A stretch of 64,000 nucleotides of DNA, from the NCBI GenBank assembly GCA_042408875.1, contig JBHOQS010000023.1, positions 186,001 to 250,000 on the forward strand. Direction: 5' to 3'. Under the pieces are notes generated by a model that was not told the origin of the DNA, made no database searches, and saw nothing but the letters and a program-made list of their open reading frames with translations. Positions 63,472-64,000 of this stretch are shown here, piece after piece. This DNA comes from JBHOQS01 sp042408875 (GTDB taxonomy: Bacteria > Chloroflexota > UBA11872 > JBHOQS01). Every line of letters begins with the position of its first letter. The first letter of the stretch is position 1. Made by a program: the position numbers and the translations under genes.

Positions 63472-64000
63472 TCACTGGTCAGCCACGGAGCCGTCAGCCC
63501 GGATGGGGGTGGCGAGGGAGCGCAGCCGCGCCGGATAGCGCTCCAGCGCGGCATGGTTCAGTTCGACGCCGATGCCGGGCGCATCCGGGACAATCAGATA
63601 GCCCTTCTCCAGCCGCAGCGGCTGCCGGACGATCTCGCTCTTCGGCGGCCGGTCCTCTCCAGTGTATTCCTGGAGGGTGAAGTTCGGAATGCAGGCGTCA
63701 AGCTGGACGCAGGCAGCCGTGCTCACCGGGCTGAGTGGATTATGCGGGATGACCCCGACATGGTAAGACTCCGCTACCGCCGCGATCTTCTTACAGTGGG
63801 TGAGACCGCCGGCCAGGCAGACATCTGGACGGATGTACGCCGCGCCGCCACGCTCGAGTAACTCGCGAAACTCAAAGAGCGTGTGCAGACGCTCGCCGGT
63901 CGCAATAGGCACTGGGCACTGCGCCGCCACCGCGGCCATGCTCTGCACACTATCGGGCAGGATAGGGTCTTCATAGAAGAGCGGCCGGAACTTCGCCAGC
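63472..64000 (-). CDS. Enolase-superfamily sugar-acid dehydratase, partial (5' end beyond window)
   Basis: The C-terminal 176 residues of a mandelate-racemase-type dehydratase, with the open frame running off the right edge. It keeps the full active site of this region: YEDPILP (metal Glu), PIATGERLHTLFEF (third metal Glu), IRPDVCLAGGLTHCKKIA, PHNPLSPVST with the catalytic His and LQEY. It resembles galactonate or related sugar-acid dehydratases. In contrast to the homologue at 12507-13760, the metal ligands are intact. Confidence 0.88.
   Translation of the reverse strand, partial: LAKFRPLFYEDPILPDSVQSMAAVAAQCPVPIATGERLHTLFEFRELLERGGAAYIRPDVCLAGGLTHCKKIAAVAESYHVGVIPHNPLSPVSTAACVQLDACIPNFTLQEYTGEDRPPKSEIVRQPLRLEKGYLIVPDAPGIGVELNHAALERYPARLRSLATPIRADGSVADQ

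Overview
The window looks like a chromosomal segment of a Chloroflexota bacterium, possibly near Thermomicrobia. The reasons are a G+C-rich sequence (nearly two-thirds), a MutL-like/AAA+ gene pair, secreted proteins with Pro/Thr-rich linkers, a CodW-type HslV with HslU, an S-box leader over a methionine-cycle operon, and many sugar-binding lipoproteins with Tat-like leaders. The assignment rests on recognised families, not on any database search.

Layout. 1-6574 (minus strand): a broken sugar-binding protein gene, a three-gene MutL-like/barrel-sandwich/AAA+ operon and an LCP cell-wall ligase. 6820-6897: tRNA-His with promoter and terminator. 6996-13760: DHA2 efflux pump, metallo-hydrolase, solute-binding lipoprotein, DUF697-type GTPase and a divergent enolase-superfamily protein. 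14020-19576: the rod-shape operon mreB-mreC-mreD-mrdA-rodA. 19599-32311: accessory region with a glycosidase-like protein, CDF metal exporter, a four-gene cluster of unknown function, sugar epimerase, split chromate transporter, rhomboid protease, and a sugar-binding lipoprotein plus NamZ-type muramidase. 32521-38243: mtnA-mtnP-pfkB-ahcY-metK, transcribed leftwards behind a SAM-I riboswitch and terminator (38430-38662) that I can read base by base. 38871-41201: a CcrM-like DNA methyltransferase and a 2-hydroxyacid dehydrogenase. 41551-47724: HAD phosphatase, two-component system and secreted alpha-galactosidase. 48029-52579: topA and hslVU. 52690-57327: a visibly A+T-richer alginate lyase gene and exported proteins. 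57525-63320: ferredoxin-dependent 2-oxoacid oxidoreductase korAB, a DUF503 protein, pyrD, pyrE and a membrane protein. 63472 to the right edge: a partial sugar-acid dehydratase.

How the parts fit. The SAM operon recovers both by-products of SAM use: methylthioadenosine through MtnP and MtnA, and S-adenosylhomocysteine through AhcY. MetK re-makes SAM, and the riboswitch shuts the operon down when SAM is plentiful. Next to it sits a major SAM consumer, the DNA methyltransferase. The binding lipoproteins, glycosidases, epimerase and enolase-superfamily proteins indicate a heterotroph feeding on plant, algal or cell-wall sugars.

The most unusual feature is architectural. At least ten unrelated transcription units are preceded, directly upstream of the start codon, by an A+T-richer array of short tandem repeats. 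Each gene has its own unit, with periods of about 10 to 18 bases. Genes inside operons lack such arrays. One A+T-rich tract is fused to the truncated solute-binding gene at the left edge.
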